Positions 34,507 to 43,118 of a stretch of DNA of 64,000 nucleotides are shown piece after piece. A program made the position numbers and the translations under genes. This DNA is from an uncultured Bacilli bacterium. Lineage in GTDB: Bacteria > Bacillota_I > Bacilli_A > RF39 > UBA660. The stretch is taken from assembly GCA_910587065.1 (NCBI GenBank), contig CAJUMA010000002.1:32282-96281 (forward strand). The letters run 5' to 3'. Under the pieces are notes generated by a model. The model saw only the letters and a program-made list of their open reading frames with translations. It did not search any database and was not told where the DNA came from. Every line of letters starts with the position of its first letter. The first letter of the stretch is position 1.

Positions 34507-36510
34507 ATGAGAAGTATTAGTGAGATAATAACAAAAGAAATATTTGTTAATGCACATGAAATATGTAAAGAAGCAGTTAGTGAAGAACATTTAAAAGACA
34601 TTAATTTAAAATTGTTAAAGGACTCCCTTCTAAAATTAAGTAAAAGCGATATTGAGACTTACTACGGTAACTATTTAGACAGAAATATTTTCTATTCTAT
34701 ACCAGAATTATTCACTTCTAGTATTGTTGATATACCGAAAGGAAATAATTCATTCAGAGAGTATAGATTTTTTGCCCAATACTCCCTAATTTTATATAAC
34801 GCTATTGGAATACTTTTTTATAAAGTAACAGAAGATTTGCTAGGTAAAATAGATTTTGAAACAGATAATGTATATACTTATGCTCCTAATAAGATTAGTA
34901 ATGAAAAGAATAAGCAGGAGAAAGTAAAGATAGATCACACTTATAGAAAGTTTTATTCTGAATATCTAAACAAGCAGGAAGAGTTAATAAACGAGGATTC
35001 AATAATACTTAGAATTGATTTACGCAATTACTTTAATAGCATAGATCACACAAAGTTAGTCGAGACACTAGATATTTTTGGGCAACCAGTAATCAAAAAT
35101 AAATACAAGATAAACTCAGAAACAAAAGAAGCAATTATTCATTATTTTGACATGATGATGAATTCTAAAAAGGGTATACCTCAAGGAAGAGTTAACTGTT
35201 TTTCTGATTTCTTTGGTGATTTATATTTAAAAATGTTTGATAAAGAAATAAAAAAAATATGCGAAAGTGAAATGTTGTTATATAAGGCAATGATTAGATA
35301 TGTTGATGACATTACCATTGTATTTGAGCGCAAAGCAGTTGAGTCAATTCACGATATCTACAAAGAGCTACATAACATTGAAAATAAAATTGCTCTATTT
35401 CTATTTCAAAACTTAAATTTAAAAATAAATGATGCTAAAACAATTGTAAGAATTTTAAAAGATGATGATGAAGTAATAGAGTATCTAGAAGACAACTCCA
35501 AACAAGTTTCATTTGTTGAAAACTTTGGTAGAACTTCTAGTAAAAGAAAAATACAAGAGAAATTTAATGAATTATTAGAAGCTTTAGAAAAGTTTAGATA
35601 TCCAGATACTAACAGTCAAGTAGAAGAGTTTGATAATAAAGATAAAGAAAAACTAAAACTAATATTTAGTAAAGATGTAAATAATTATTTAAAGTCCTCT
35701 AACAATATAAAAATACTAAATAAAGTATTAGAAAAAATAGATATGGAATTAACTGTAGATAATATATACATATTAATCGCGTTATTGTTTTTAAATGTTA
35801 AGGGAACAAAACCATATTTTAGCGCTTTTGATAAATATATAAAAACTTTTAATAAATACGATGATAAACGAATGATACATATTTTACTAATGGGTATTAC
35901 ACAAGACTTGGAAGCTAATGAAGTATTTACTTACATTGAAAAAGTAAAAGATGATTTGGCTAAAGATAATTATGGAAGATATCTTCTTATATTTTCAGAA
36001 AATTATAGTTATGATAAGCACATTAGCTTATTAAATGAAATGGCAATTTATAATAAGATATCTTATTATTATAAAAATGCTGGAAAAGATGTAATATGCA
36101 ACAGTAATGTATCTTTTAATCAAATGATAAAAGTCTATTTAAGTATGCAAAATAAAAATGATGCTTTAATAGATCAGATAAACAATTTTGTTGAATACTA
36201 TATAAAACAAGATTGGGGAGTAGCTTACAACAGTTTTTATAATTTTTTTCATGAACTATGTAAGATAAAATTATGCAAGAAAGAAGATCTAACGTCTGAA
36301 ACTATAATTACCAATTTAAAAAAGAAAAAAATTATTACTGTTTCTGATCAAATTATCATTAATAAGTTTGCTAACATGCGAAATGAAAATCAAATATCAC
36401 ATCCAAGTGATAAATTTGGAAACAAAAATATAAAAATTGGAAAAGAAGAGTTAGAGTATTTTGTTTATGAAGTTAGTCCAGTTATAATTAATATAATAGA
36501 AAAACTATAG
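34507..36510 (+). CDS. AbiA-like reverse transcriptase with C-terminal HEPN motif
   Basis: 667 residues. Reverse transcriptase motif A is RIDLRNYFNSIDH (Asp171), the GIPQG motif lies at 223-227, and motif C is RYVDDI (Asp267 and Asp268), so the polymerase triad is intact. After about 350 helical residues the end has MRNENQISHP: Arg625-x6-His632, the Rx4-6H signature of HEPN ribonuclease domains. RT plus C-terminal HEPN is the architecture of the phage abortive-infection protein AbiA. No maturase or integrase domain is seen, so it is not a group II intron protein. The RBS is AGAGGTG. It is monocistronic, followed by a terminator. Confidence 0.85.
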   Translation: MRSISEIITKEIFVNAHEICKEAVSEEHLKDINLKLLKDSLLKLSKSDIETYYGNYLDRNIFYSIPELFTSSIVDIPKGNNSFREYRFFAQYSLILYNAIGILFYKVTEDLLGKIDFETDNVYTYAPNKISNEKNKQEKVKIDHTYRKFYSEYLNKQEELINEDSIILRIDLRNYFNSIDHTKLVETLDIFGQPVIKNKYKINSETKEAIIHYFDMMMNSKKGIPQGRVNCFSDFFGDLYLKMFDKEIKKICESEMLLYKAMIRYVDDITIVFERKAVESIHDIYKELHNIENKIALFLFQNLNLKINDAKTIVRILKDDDEVIEYLEDNSKQVSFVENFGRTSSKRKIQEKFNELLEALEKFRYPDTNSQVEEFDNKDKEKLKLIFSKDVNNYLKSSNNIKILNKVLEKIDMELTVDNIYILIALLFLNVKGTKPYFSAFDKYIKTFNKYDDKRMIHILLMGITQDLEANEVFTYIEKVKDDLAKDNYGRYLLIFSENYSYDKHISLLNEMAIYNKISYYYKNAGKDVICNSNVSFNQMIKVYLSMQNKNDALIDQINNFVEYYIKQDWGVAYNSFYNFFHELCKIKLCKKEDLTSETIITNLKKKKIITVSDQIIINKFANMRNENQISHPSDKFGNKNIKIGKEELEYFVYEVSPVIINIIEKL

Positions 36511-36628
36511 ATACCTAATAAAGTAGTTTTTTGTAAGAACCTTATTATCAAAATTTCTTAAATAATTACAATATTTGTAATCGATTTTAATTAATTTTAT
36601 TTTTTCTATTATATCTACAAAAAAGCAA

Positions 36629-36660
36629 AAGTTAGAGTGTGCTCCTCTAACTTCTTTTTT
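36629..36660 (+). terminator. Intrinsic terminator
   Basis: AAGTTAGAG (36629-36637) pairs with CTCTAACTT (36645-36653), followed by C and a T run. It lies about 120 bp after the RT gene. The rest of the 36511-36824 gap shows no gene. Confidence 0.85.
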
Positions 36661-36824
36661 CGTTTCCTTTTATAGAGCTGACATCACTCGTTTTTTTAAT
36701 ATTATATGCAAGTACTTGTATAACATAATTGCTTATGTAGGAGCAATATATCATAAATCATTTGTTAATGTCAATTAAGTTTTACAAATGTGAATTTAAA
36801 TAATTTTAAAATAATCAAATTTAC

Positions 36825-36849
36825 AAAACGGTATCATTGATACTGTTTT
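36825..36849. promoter_or_regulatory. 25-bp dyad, candidate antitoxin operator
   Basis: AAAACGGTATC (36825-36835) and GATACTGTTTT (36839-36849) match in 10 of 11 positions around ATT. The right arm ends 2 bp before the -35 box of the toxin-antitoxin promoter, where an HTH antitoxin would bind to repress. Confidence 0.7.
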
Positions 36850-36851
36850 AC

Positions 36852-36880
36852 TTGACTTATTAACTATAATTTCATATGAT
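36852..36880 (+). promoter_or_regulatory. Promoter of the Panacea toxin-antitoxin pair
   Basis: TTGACT (36852-36857), a 17-bp spacer and TATGAT (36875-36880). The predicted start leaves a very short leader carrying GAAAGGAG before the ATG at 36901. Confidence 0.75.
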
Positions 36881-36900
36881 ACATACAGAAAGGAGTTTTT

Positions 36901-37275
36901 ATGGAAGACAACGAGAGAAGATTAACAGCAACCGAAGTGATTAATAAAATCAAGGAATACAAAGATGATGACTTTGTTTTAAGTATGGATAGAGATAAAA
37001 ATGCAGAAACTATTAATGAGTATAATTTGACATCAAGTGATATAATTGATTTTATAAAATGCCTTACGATTAAGAATATGCCACATTGCGTAAATAACCA
37101 TGATAATAGAAATAAAACAAAGCATTTGTATGAATTCCAAAAAAATTTACTTGTTAATTTAGTAGATTTCGATGGGAATGATAAAGTTGTAAGTATGTAC
37201 TTTAAAGGTGGATTTCATAAAAATAAACATATCATTTATGGGGTTTCTTTTCATGAAGATGATATGATTAGATAA
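36901..37275 (+). CDS. Putative toxin of a Panacea-type TA system (possibly MqsR-like)
   Basis: 124 residues, small and soluble. RLTATEVINKIKEY and LTSSDIIDFIKCL helices are followed by a beta-rich end with LVNLVDFDGNDKVVSMYFKGGF and IIYGVSFHED. Length, order of elements and its place directly upstream of an MqsA-like antitoxin suggest an MqsR/RelE-type ribonuclease fold, but I see no diagnostic active site. The assignment as toxin rests mainly on context. Perfectly spaced AAAGGAG. The antitoxin starts 12 bp downstream. Confidence 0.6.
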   Translation: MEDNERRLTATEVINKIKEYKDDDFVLSMDRDKNAETINEYNLTSSDIIDFIKCLTIKNMPHCVNNHDNRNKTKHLYEFQKNLLVNLVDFDGNDKVVSMYFKGGFHKNKHIIYGVSFHEDDMIR

Positions 37276-37287
37276 TATGTGATAAAA

Positions 37288-38280
37288 ATGAAAAAGAAAG
37301 TGTATTGTTTAACATGCGATGAAATAAGAAATTGCGAATTAAAAGAAGAAAAAGTAACAAAAAGTATCGATTGCAATGTAATTACGTATAAAGAAAAAAA
37401 ATATATTTGTCCTATATGTGGAGAAGCAGGATATGATGCAGAAACCTTTGATGAAAATGTTCATGATGCAAATGATGAACTTAGAAAAATTACGGGACTT
37501 ATAAGAAAATGTGAAATAGAAGAAATACTATCCAAATATTCCGTAAGTCAAAAGAATTTATCTAAGATATTAGGATTTGGAGAAATTCAAGTATCTAGGT
37601 ATTTAAAATTTGGTAATCCTAGTAAAGAGCATTCCGATAAATTAAAGTCTATCAAAGATAATCCCTTTGTATATGAAGGTTATGTTCTAGACGCAAAAAA
37701 TAGTCTTGACGAAAAAGTTTTTAAAAAACAAATTGGCAAGATTAGACAACTTGAATTAACAAGCGAACATTCAAAAATATATAACATTGGGTTATACTTA
37801 ATTGAGTCACTCGGTGATATAACAAACCTGTCACTACAAAAAATATTATATTTTTTAAATGGATTCTCGCCATTATTATTAGGCCATAACTTATTTAATG
37901 ATACAGCTCAAGCATGGCCTCACGGTCCGGTATATGCCAAAATGTACGATGCTTTTTCATATTATGTAAGAGATAACATTAATATATCGGAAGTATTAAA
38001 AGATCGTGAATTTGATTTAACAAATGAGGAAAAAGAATATATCGATGAGGTCTCAAAATATTTTTCATGTTATGGTGGATTGAAACTACGAAATATGTCT
38101 CATCTAACAGAACCATGGATAAATGCACGTATAGGCTTAGAAGAGAATGAACCTTCTAATAGAATTATCGATGAAAAAGATATAACTGGATATTTTAAAG
38201 AAATGGTAAAAAAATACAATATTAAATCGTACGAGGATATAGGCAAATATGCTATAGATCTCTTTAATAAAGTACAATAA
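37288..38280 (+). CDS. Antitoxin: zinc ribbon, HTH and Panacea (SocA/DUF4065) domain fusion
   Basis: 330 residues (ATG 37288; an alternative GTG at 37279). The N-terminal CLTC...CPIC pairs form an MqsA-like zinc ribbon. A helix-turn-helix with SVSQKNLSKILGFGEIQVSRYL follows near residue 88. The C-terminal 150 residues contain LSLQKILYFLNGF and AWPHGPVYAKMYD, the Panacea/SocA (DUF4065) signature, known as a promiscuous antitoxin domain. It should neutralise the upstream protein and, through the HTH, repress the promoter at 36852. The HTH target could be the dyad at 36825-36849. Confidence 0.88.
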   Translation: MKKKVYCLTCDEIRNCELKEEKVTKSIDCNVITYKEKKYICPICGEAGYDAETFDENVHDANDELRKITGLIRKCEIEEILSKYSVSQKNLSKILGFGEIQVSRYLKFGNPSKEHSDKLKSIKDNPFVYEGYVLDAKNSLDEKVFKKQIGKIRQLELTSEHSKIYNIGLYLIESLGDITNLSLQKILYFLNGFSPLLLGHNLFNDTAQAWPHGPVYAKMYDAFSYYVRDNINISEVLKDREFDLTNEEKEYIDEVSKYFSCYGGLKLRNMSHLTEPWINARIGLEENEPSNRIIDEKDITGYFKEMVKKYNIKSYEDIGKYAIDLFNKVQ

Positions 38281-38282
38281 AA

Positions 38283-38303
38283 GTTCACAATGTGAATTTT
38301 TTT
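38283..38303 (+). terminator. Weak intrinsic terminator
   Basis: A 5-bp stem TTCAC/GTGAA (38284-38288 and 38292-38296) with a seven-T run directly after the Panacea antitoxin. Confidence 0.5.
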
Positions 38304-38343
38304 ATGAAAAAAATAATTAATATATATTAAGAAAGGCAGCATT

Positions 38344-38693
38344 ATGAATGAAACAACGGTCTCAATAAAGTATACAAAAAGTTATGATAGAACAGTTAAG
38401 AAGTTAAAAAATCATCATAATGAACTTGCTAATTTAGAAAAGATTATATCAATGATAAAAAACTCATCAAATATTAACGAACTAAAGAATATTCGCTTTC
38501 TAAAATGTATAATTTAGAGCAACTTAAATATGAATTAAATAAGTTCCACTCATTTAACTTAGAAAAAAGTGGTGGGACAATTAGATTAATAGTTAAGTTT
38601 AGTTTGGAATTAAATGAAGTAAAACTAATTTACGCTAGTTTTAAACATTACATAGATTTTAGTGAGGAGAAGGTGATTTATTATGATGAATAA
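38344..38693 (+). pseudogene. Frameshifted RelE/ParE-like toxin
   Basis: Two frames together make a toxin of about 116 residues. The first (ATG 38344 to TAG 38517) encodes KYTKSYDRTVKKLKNHHNEL and the helices up to NIRFLK. The second frame (from about 38505 to 38693) continues MYNLEQLKYELNKFHS, GGTIRLIVKFS and YASFKHYIDF, the strands of a RelE/YafQ-like fold. Restoring one A in the AAAA run at 38501-38504 joins them. RBS AGAAAGG. Either a decayed toxin or a base-calling error; the damaged antitoxin next door favours decay. Confidence 0.75.
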
Positions 38694-39250
38694 ATTTGGA
38701 AGTGAGTTAGGAGAATTTTTAGAATTCAAAAATATAAGTCAAAAAGAATTTGCTTATAGGATAGGAACTTCTCCAAAGAATTTAATTGATATTATAAATG
38801 GAAAAGTTGGTAGAAGAATTTAATAAGAACGGAATTTATTTAGTTATTGAAGATGATTTACCTGGAACAAAAACAAGAGGAGCATTTAAAATACTAAATA
38901 ATACTCCAGCGATCTATTTAACCAGAAAACATAGAAGAATTGCTGATATATATTTTGCTTTACTTCATGAACTTGCTCATTGCAAAAGTGATTTTAATCG
39001 TGCCAAAAGTGGTTGTATGATTTCTTCTGAAAACGAATCAAAAGAGGATTATGAAATCAAAGCAGATGCTCAAGCTCTAAATTGGATGTTTGATAAAACC
39101 AGTTATTTGTTGCTAAAGGAAAACAGCAAATTGATAGAAAATGGTAATTATAATAAATGTTTTGCAGTTTACAGACTTGCTTTAGATAAAATAATCGATT
39201 ATAAAAGCGATTTATATCAAATTAATAATCCTGTTATTATCGACAATTAG
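38683..39250 (+). pseudogene. Broken XRE-ImmA/IrrE type antitoxin
   Basis: The N-terminal part (ATG 38683 to TAA 38823) is an XRE helix-turn-helix: FLEFKNISQKEFAYRIG and SPKNLIDIINGK. The remainder is in another frame (38798-39250) and is an ImmA/IrrE metallopeptidase with LPGTKTRGAF, the zinc motif HELAH and a distal EIKADAQA. The region normally linking HTH and peptidase in such proteins (more than 100 residues) is missing, so the gene appears both internally deleted and frameshifted. It overlaps the toxin end by 11 bp, as in an intact TA operon. Confidence 0.72.
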
Positions 39251-39324
39251 GCAACAACAATAATTTAAATATTCAGTACAATTAATCGTATAAGAAAAAC
39301 ATCTAAATTTTTATAAATTTATGT

Positions 39325-39353
39325 TTGACAAGCCCCAACTAATATATTATAAT
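39325..39353 (+). promoter_or_regulatory. Consensus sigma-A promoter
   Basis: TTGACA (39325-39330), a 17-bp spacer and TATAAT (39348-39353), ahead of the L,D-transpeptidase gene. A full match to consensus, suggesting strong constitutive expression. Confidence 0.85.
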
Positions 39354-39380
39354 AACCTAGTTCGGAAAGGGGTATAATAC

Positions 39381-40436
39381 ATGAAAATATGGAAGAAAAA
39401 ATTTGCAACCTTATACTTGATGGGTATTTTAGGAACTGGCTTAATGGGCTATGGAAACGAACAAGGTAAAACTACAGAATTGAGTGTAACGCCTTTTTCC
39501 TATGAAAGCGAGTTTGAAGAAGAACTATTTAGTGAACCTATTGTAAATCAAATTGAAACAATGGAAGCGCCTGATGTTGAAGAAGAAAAAGATGAAGATG
39601 AAGTTGAGATTATTGAAGTAGATGTAGTTGTAGCAAACTCTCGTACTGAAGTAATTGATAATTTAGAAAATGGTCGAATTATTGGATATCTTCCTGAAGG
39701 AAGAACTGCGGATTTAATTGCTGTTGAAGATAACGGTTATACTCAAATAGATTACTTTGGAGATACTGCACTTGTAAAAACAGAAAAAGTATCCTTATCA
39801 AAAGTCTATGACTTTAAAAGTCCAATAAAGAAAATACTTTATGCTACAGAAGATACTTCACTTGTTATTCCTGATTATTTAAGTGAAACAGGTGAACAAG
39901 TAACTGTTGATATTCCAAAACTTGAATGTTTTGAAGTATATCAAGAAGATGAAGCTCTATACTTAGTTAAAACAGAAGAATATATTGGTTATATAGCTAA
40001 AGATAAAGTAGCAGAATTAAATGGAACCATTGCAGTAATTGATATCGAATTACAAAAAGTAACACTTTACAAAGATAACGTAGTAATAAACACGTATCCA
40101 GTTGTTACAGGATTACCAACGAAGTCAAGAGAAACTGATTTAGGTTTATGGGAAATTCATAATATTACTGGAGCACGTAATTTAATTGGCGATGGTGGAT
40201 CAAAAACTCCAGTTGACATAATGATGAAATTTCATAATAATGAGGGATTCCATGACGCTGAGTATCATACATGCGACAACTGGAAAAATAGACATGGCTG
40301 GCGAGATACGTCGGAATTCGGTGGGGATACATATATAAATGATGGTTCTCATGGATGCTGTAATATGCGTCATGAAGATGTCTTCGAATTATCCGAATAT
40401 ATCACAATGGGAACACCAGTGCTTGTAAAACCATAA
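39381..40436 (+). CDS. Secreted L,D-transpeptidase (YkuD domain)
   Basis: 351 residues. An N-terminal hydrophobic segment (FATLYLMGILGTGLMG) acts as signal or anchor. An acidic stretch follows near residues 65-90, then SH3-like beta regions. The C-terminal 140 residues are the YkuD catalytic domain: IAVIDIELQKVTLYKDN, PTKSRETDLGLW and the active-site motif DGSHGCCNMR, whose Cys is the nucleophile. It forms 3-3 peptidoglycan cross-links or attaches proteins. RBS AAAGGGG, own promoter, own terminator. Confidence 0.9.
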   Translation: MKIWKKKFATLYLMGILGTGLMGYGNEQGKTTELSVTPFSYESEFEEELFSEPIVNQIETMEAPDVEEEKDEDEVEIIEVDVVVANSRTEVIDNLENGRIIGYLPEGRTADLIAVEDNGYTQIDYFGDTALVKTEKVSLSKVYDFKSPIKKILYATEDTSLVIPDYLSETGEQVTVDIPKLECFEVYQEDEALYLVKTEEYIGYIAKDKVAELNGTIAVIDIELQKVTLYKDNVVINTYPVVTGLPTKSRETDLGLWEIHNITGARNLIGDGGSKTPVDIMMKFHNNEGFHDAEYHTCDNWKNRHGWRDTSEFGGDTYINDGSHGCCNMRHEDVFELSEYITMGTPVLVKP

Positions 40437-40442
40437 GAATTT

Positions 40443-40463
40443 AAAGGTAACATGAGTTATCTT
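40443..40463 (+). terminator. Intrinsic terminator
   Basis: AAGGTAAC (40444-40451) pairs with GTTATCTT (40456-40463) with one G-U pair, followed by a T-rich run. Confidence 0.7.
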
Positions 40464-40473
40464 TTTTCTTTTC

Positions 40474-40502
40474 TTGTATAGCATATGTCGTTATGTTATA
40501 AT
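40474..40502 (+). promoter_or_regulatory. Promoter of the LCP gene
   Basis: TTGTAT (40474-40479), a 17-bp spacer and TATAAT (40497-40502), preceded by TATGT, which makes an extended -10. Confidence 0.75.
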
Positions 40503-40521
40503 AAATTAGAAGGTGATAATG

Positions 40522-41982
40522 ATGAAGTTAAAAAGAAGTATTAGAATTGCTTTAGCAGTCGTGTTTTTATTAATTACAGCCATTTCCGCAAAAATAATAT
40601 TTGATTTAAATTTACTACCAATGAAATTATTTGTAAGGATATGTGAAGGCTTATTTATAGTAAACTTCATTGCTGCATTTTGTTTGCTTATAAATAAAAG
40701 AGGCTTTGTTAAAGTATTTAGTTTTATCTTGTATTTTATACTAAATATTGCATCAGTAGCAACGATGTATTATGGTATAACGACCAATAATTTTTTGAAA
40801 AATGCTTTTGGTAATGCTGAGGAAGAGTATAAGGCAGCTTATGTGATATTAAGTAAAAATGATTATACCGAAGAAGATTTAAAAGGAAAAGATATAGCTT
40901 ATTTAGATACTTTACCCGAAAAAGAAAAAGTGTTTGAAGAACTTGCTAAAAAAGATATAAAGACATTTTTAGAGTATACTGAGGTTGAGGTAGCAATTGC
41001 CCAAGATGTTGTGCTATTAGACAATGCAACATACGTTTATTTAAAAGAGAACCAAGCGGAAATAAATGTATCTGAGTTAAAGGTAATTTTTGAATTTAAT
41101 GTAGCAATTAAATTATCTAATGATGCCATAGGTGAAGAAGAATTAGATGAAGGTGTAAAAGGTGAATATCAAGCTCTAACACCAGGGGAATATTATAATA
41201 TTTTCTTAGGCGGTTATGATTTTACTAATACATTTATGGATTTTAATATGTTAGTTTCCATTAATAAAACGAACAATGAAATATTACTTACAACTATTCC
41301 AAGAGACTTTTATATAACTGATGCACGTGTTGGAAGGAAAGATAAACTAAGCGATATGGGCGCTCGTGGTATTGAAACGAATATGGCATCTGTTGCCAAA
41401 TTATTTGGCGTAAAGATAGATTATTATATTAAAGTTAATACTAAAAGTTTAGTAGCTCTTGTCGATGCCGTAGGTGGAATCACATATTGTTCTGATTCAG
41501 AATATACGACAAGTCATGCTATGATACTTGATACTTATAATGATTCCTTAGGCGAAAAACTTCATGTCAAAAAAGGCTGCCAAGGACTAAATGGTATCCA
41601 AACTTTAACAGTAGCACGCGAGAGATTAGCATTTAAATCAGGAGATAATCAACGACAAAAGAATAATGCTAAAATAATGACTGCTATTTTAAATAAGATG
41701 AAATCTCCAGCTATGGCCACAAGATTTCCAAGTGTTTTATCAGCTGTAAGTGGTTTTTATACAACAACAATACCTGCAGATTTAGTAACTTCAAGTGTCC
41801 AAGAATTGATTGAAAATCCTAACTGGGTAATAAAAACTCAATCAGTGACTGGCTCTGGAGGACAAGATTATATTTTCTTTGGCAAAACAAAAGACTATGT
41901 AATGTATCCAAACTATGGAACAGTTAATGCCGCTAAGAGAAAAATTCAAGGTATGAAATATAAAAGACTAAGCGCATTATAA
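40522..41982 (+). CDS. LytR-CpsA-Psr (LCP) family protein
   Basis: 486 residues. Three N-terminal membrane helices (about residues 8-90) precede a large extracytoplasmic domain. Conserved LCP blocks are FNMLVSINKTNNEILLTTIPRDFYI, VKVNTKSLVALVDAVGG and RERLAFKSGDNQRQKNNAKIM, with the Arg residues that contact the polyprenyl pyrophosphate. LCP enzymes ligate teichoic acids or capsule to peptidoglycan, so this is the likely final step for one of the glycans made in the window. The ATG at 40522 follows AGAAGGTG; the in-frame GTG at 40513 is part of that site. Confidence 0.92.
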   Translation: MKLKRSIRIALAVVFLLITAISAKIIFDLNLLPMKLFVRICEGLFIVNFIAAFCLLINKRGFVKVFSFILYFILNIASVATMYYGITTNNFLKNAFGNAEEEYKAAYVILSKNDYTEEDLKGKDIAYLDTLPEKEKVFEELAKKDIKTFLEYTEVEVAIAQDVVLLDNATYVYLKENQAEINVSELKVIFEFNVAIKLSNDAIGEEELDEGVKGEYQALTPGEYYNIFLGGYDFTNTFMDFNMLVSINKTNNEILLTTIPRDFYITDARVGRKDKLSDMGARGIETNMASVAKLFGVKIDYYIKVNTKSLVALVDAVGGITYCSDSEYTTSHAMILDTYNDSLGEKLHVKKGCQGLNGIQTLTVARERLAFKSGDNQRQKNNAKIMTAILNKMKSPAMATRFPSVLSAVSGFYTTTIPADLVTSSVQELIENPNWVIKTQSVTGSGGQDYIFFGKTKDYVMYPNYGTVNAAKRKIQGMKYKRLSAL

Positions 41983-41998
41983 TTAGAATGTTTATTTA

Positions 41999-42029
41999 AA
42001 AAGAGTAGGTTGCTACTCTTTTATTTTTT
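41999..42029 (+). terminator. Intrinsic terminator
   Basis: AAAGAGTAG (42000-42008) pairs with CTACTCTTT (42013-42021), then T-rich sequence. Confidence 0.85.
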
Positions 42030-42064
42030 GCCTATTTAGTTTATAATTATATTGGGTGAATAAT

Positions 42065-43108
42065 ATGAAAAAAGTCGCGATATTTCAAGTGGATTTAAAT
42101 ATTGGTGGTATACAGAAATCTTGTGTAAATCTTGTTAATAATATAGATACTTCAAAATACGAAGTAGATTTATATTTAATTAGCAAAGAAAATGTCTTCA
42201 TAAACGACATAAACAAAAAAATAAATATAAAATATCTGGATCCATTGCCATATATAACTAAGCTACTTCCAATATCTTTACTAAGTCTATTTTATAGCCC
42301 AAAAATAGATAAAAAATACGATATCGTGATTGACTTTAATTCATATTCAAACGAGACTGCTATTGCTGCTATCAAAACGGAAGCATCAACTAAAATTATG
42401 TGGGTTCATAATGATGTAGAAATCAAGATTAAAGAAGAGATACTTTATCGCGTTCTACACATTATGTTCAAAAGTAAATATAAATATTTTAATAAGTTCG
42501 TTGGAGTTTCAACGGGAGCTTTAGATTCTTTTATAAGATTAAATAAGGTAAAAGATAAAGAAACTTTAGTTATTCCTAATTTTATAGATACTAAAGAAAT
42601 TAAAGAAAAAATAAAAGCAAAATCCAATATTAAAATCGATGAAAATAAAATAAATATTTGCTCAACAGGTAGAATAGTGCATCAAAAAGGTTTTGACATC
42701 TTAGTTAATTTCATCAATTCAATTAAGGATGAATTAACTAATCATCATTTTTATATAATAGGTGATGGCAGCGAAAAAACACACATTGAATCCTTAATAA
42801 AAGAATTGAAGTTAGAAAATTTGGTAACTTTAACAGGATTTTTGGATAATCCATATCCCTTGATGAATAATATGGATGCCTTCATTTTAATGAGCAGATA
42901 CGAAGGACAAGGCATGGTATTCTTAGAAGCAAAGTCACTGGGACTTGATGTAATTATGCCTAAAGCTTTAGAAAAATATGTTGATAAAGAAATAAAGGGA
43001 GTAGAGGATATTAAATCAGCTATACTTAATTTAAAAAAACATCCCCATAAATTTGATGAGTTAGAAAACTATAACAAAAAGATAAAGGATAAAATTAATA
43101 ATTTATAA
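42065..43108 (+). CDS. Glycosyltransferase family 4
   Basis: 347 residues. VAIFQVDLNIGGIQKSCVNLV is the N-terminal loop typical of GT4 enzymes of the EpsD/WaaG type. VIPNFID, ICSTGRIVHQKGFDIL and MSRYEGQGMVFLEAKSLG form the donor-binding domain with the retaining-enzyme EX7E-like Glu pair. ATG 42065 with GGGTGA at 42054-42059. It opens a glycosyltransferase operon with pssD/pssE-like genes and may act before or after the UDP-sugar transfer carried out by them. Confidence 0.85.
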   Translation: MKKVAIFQVDLNIGGIQKSCVNLVNNIDTSKYEVDLYLISKENVFINDINKKINIKYLDPLPYITKLLPISLLSLFYSPKIDKKYDIVIDFNSYSNETAIAAIKTEASTKIMWVHNDVEIKIKEEILYRVLHIMFKSKYKYFNKFVGVSTGALDSFIRLNKVKDKETLVIPNFIDTKEIKEKIKAKSNIKIDENKINICSTGRIVHQKGFDILVNFINSIKDELTNHHFYIIGDGSEKTHIESLIKELKLENLVTLTGFLDNPYPLMNNMDAFILMSRYEGQGMVFLEAKSLGLDVIMPKALEKYVDKEIKGVEDIKSAILNLKKHPHKFDELENYNKKIKDKINNL

Positions 43109-43118
43109 GGAGGACTTT

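Noticed and set aside
34507..36510. Group II intron or retron reading of the reverse transcriptase
   Set aside because: No maturase X domain, HNH endonuclease or intron RNA domain V-like hairpin near the gene, and no msr/msd-like repeat upstream. The C terminus has a HEPN motif instead.
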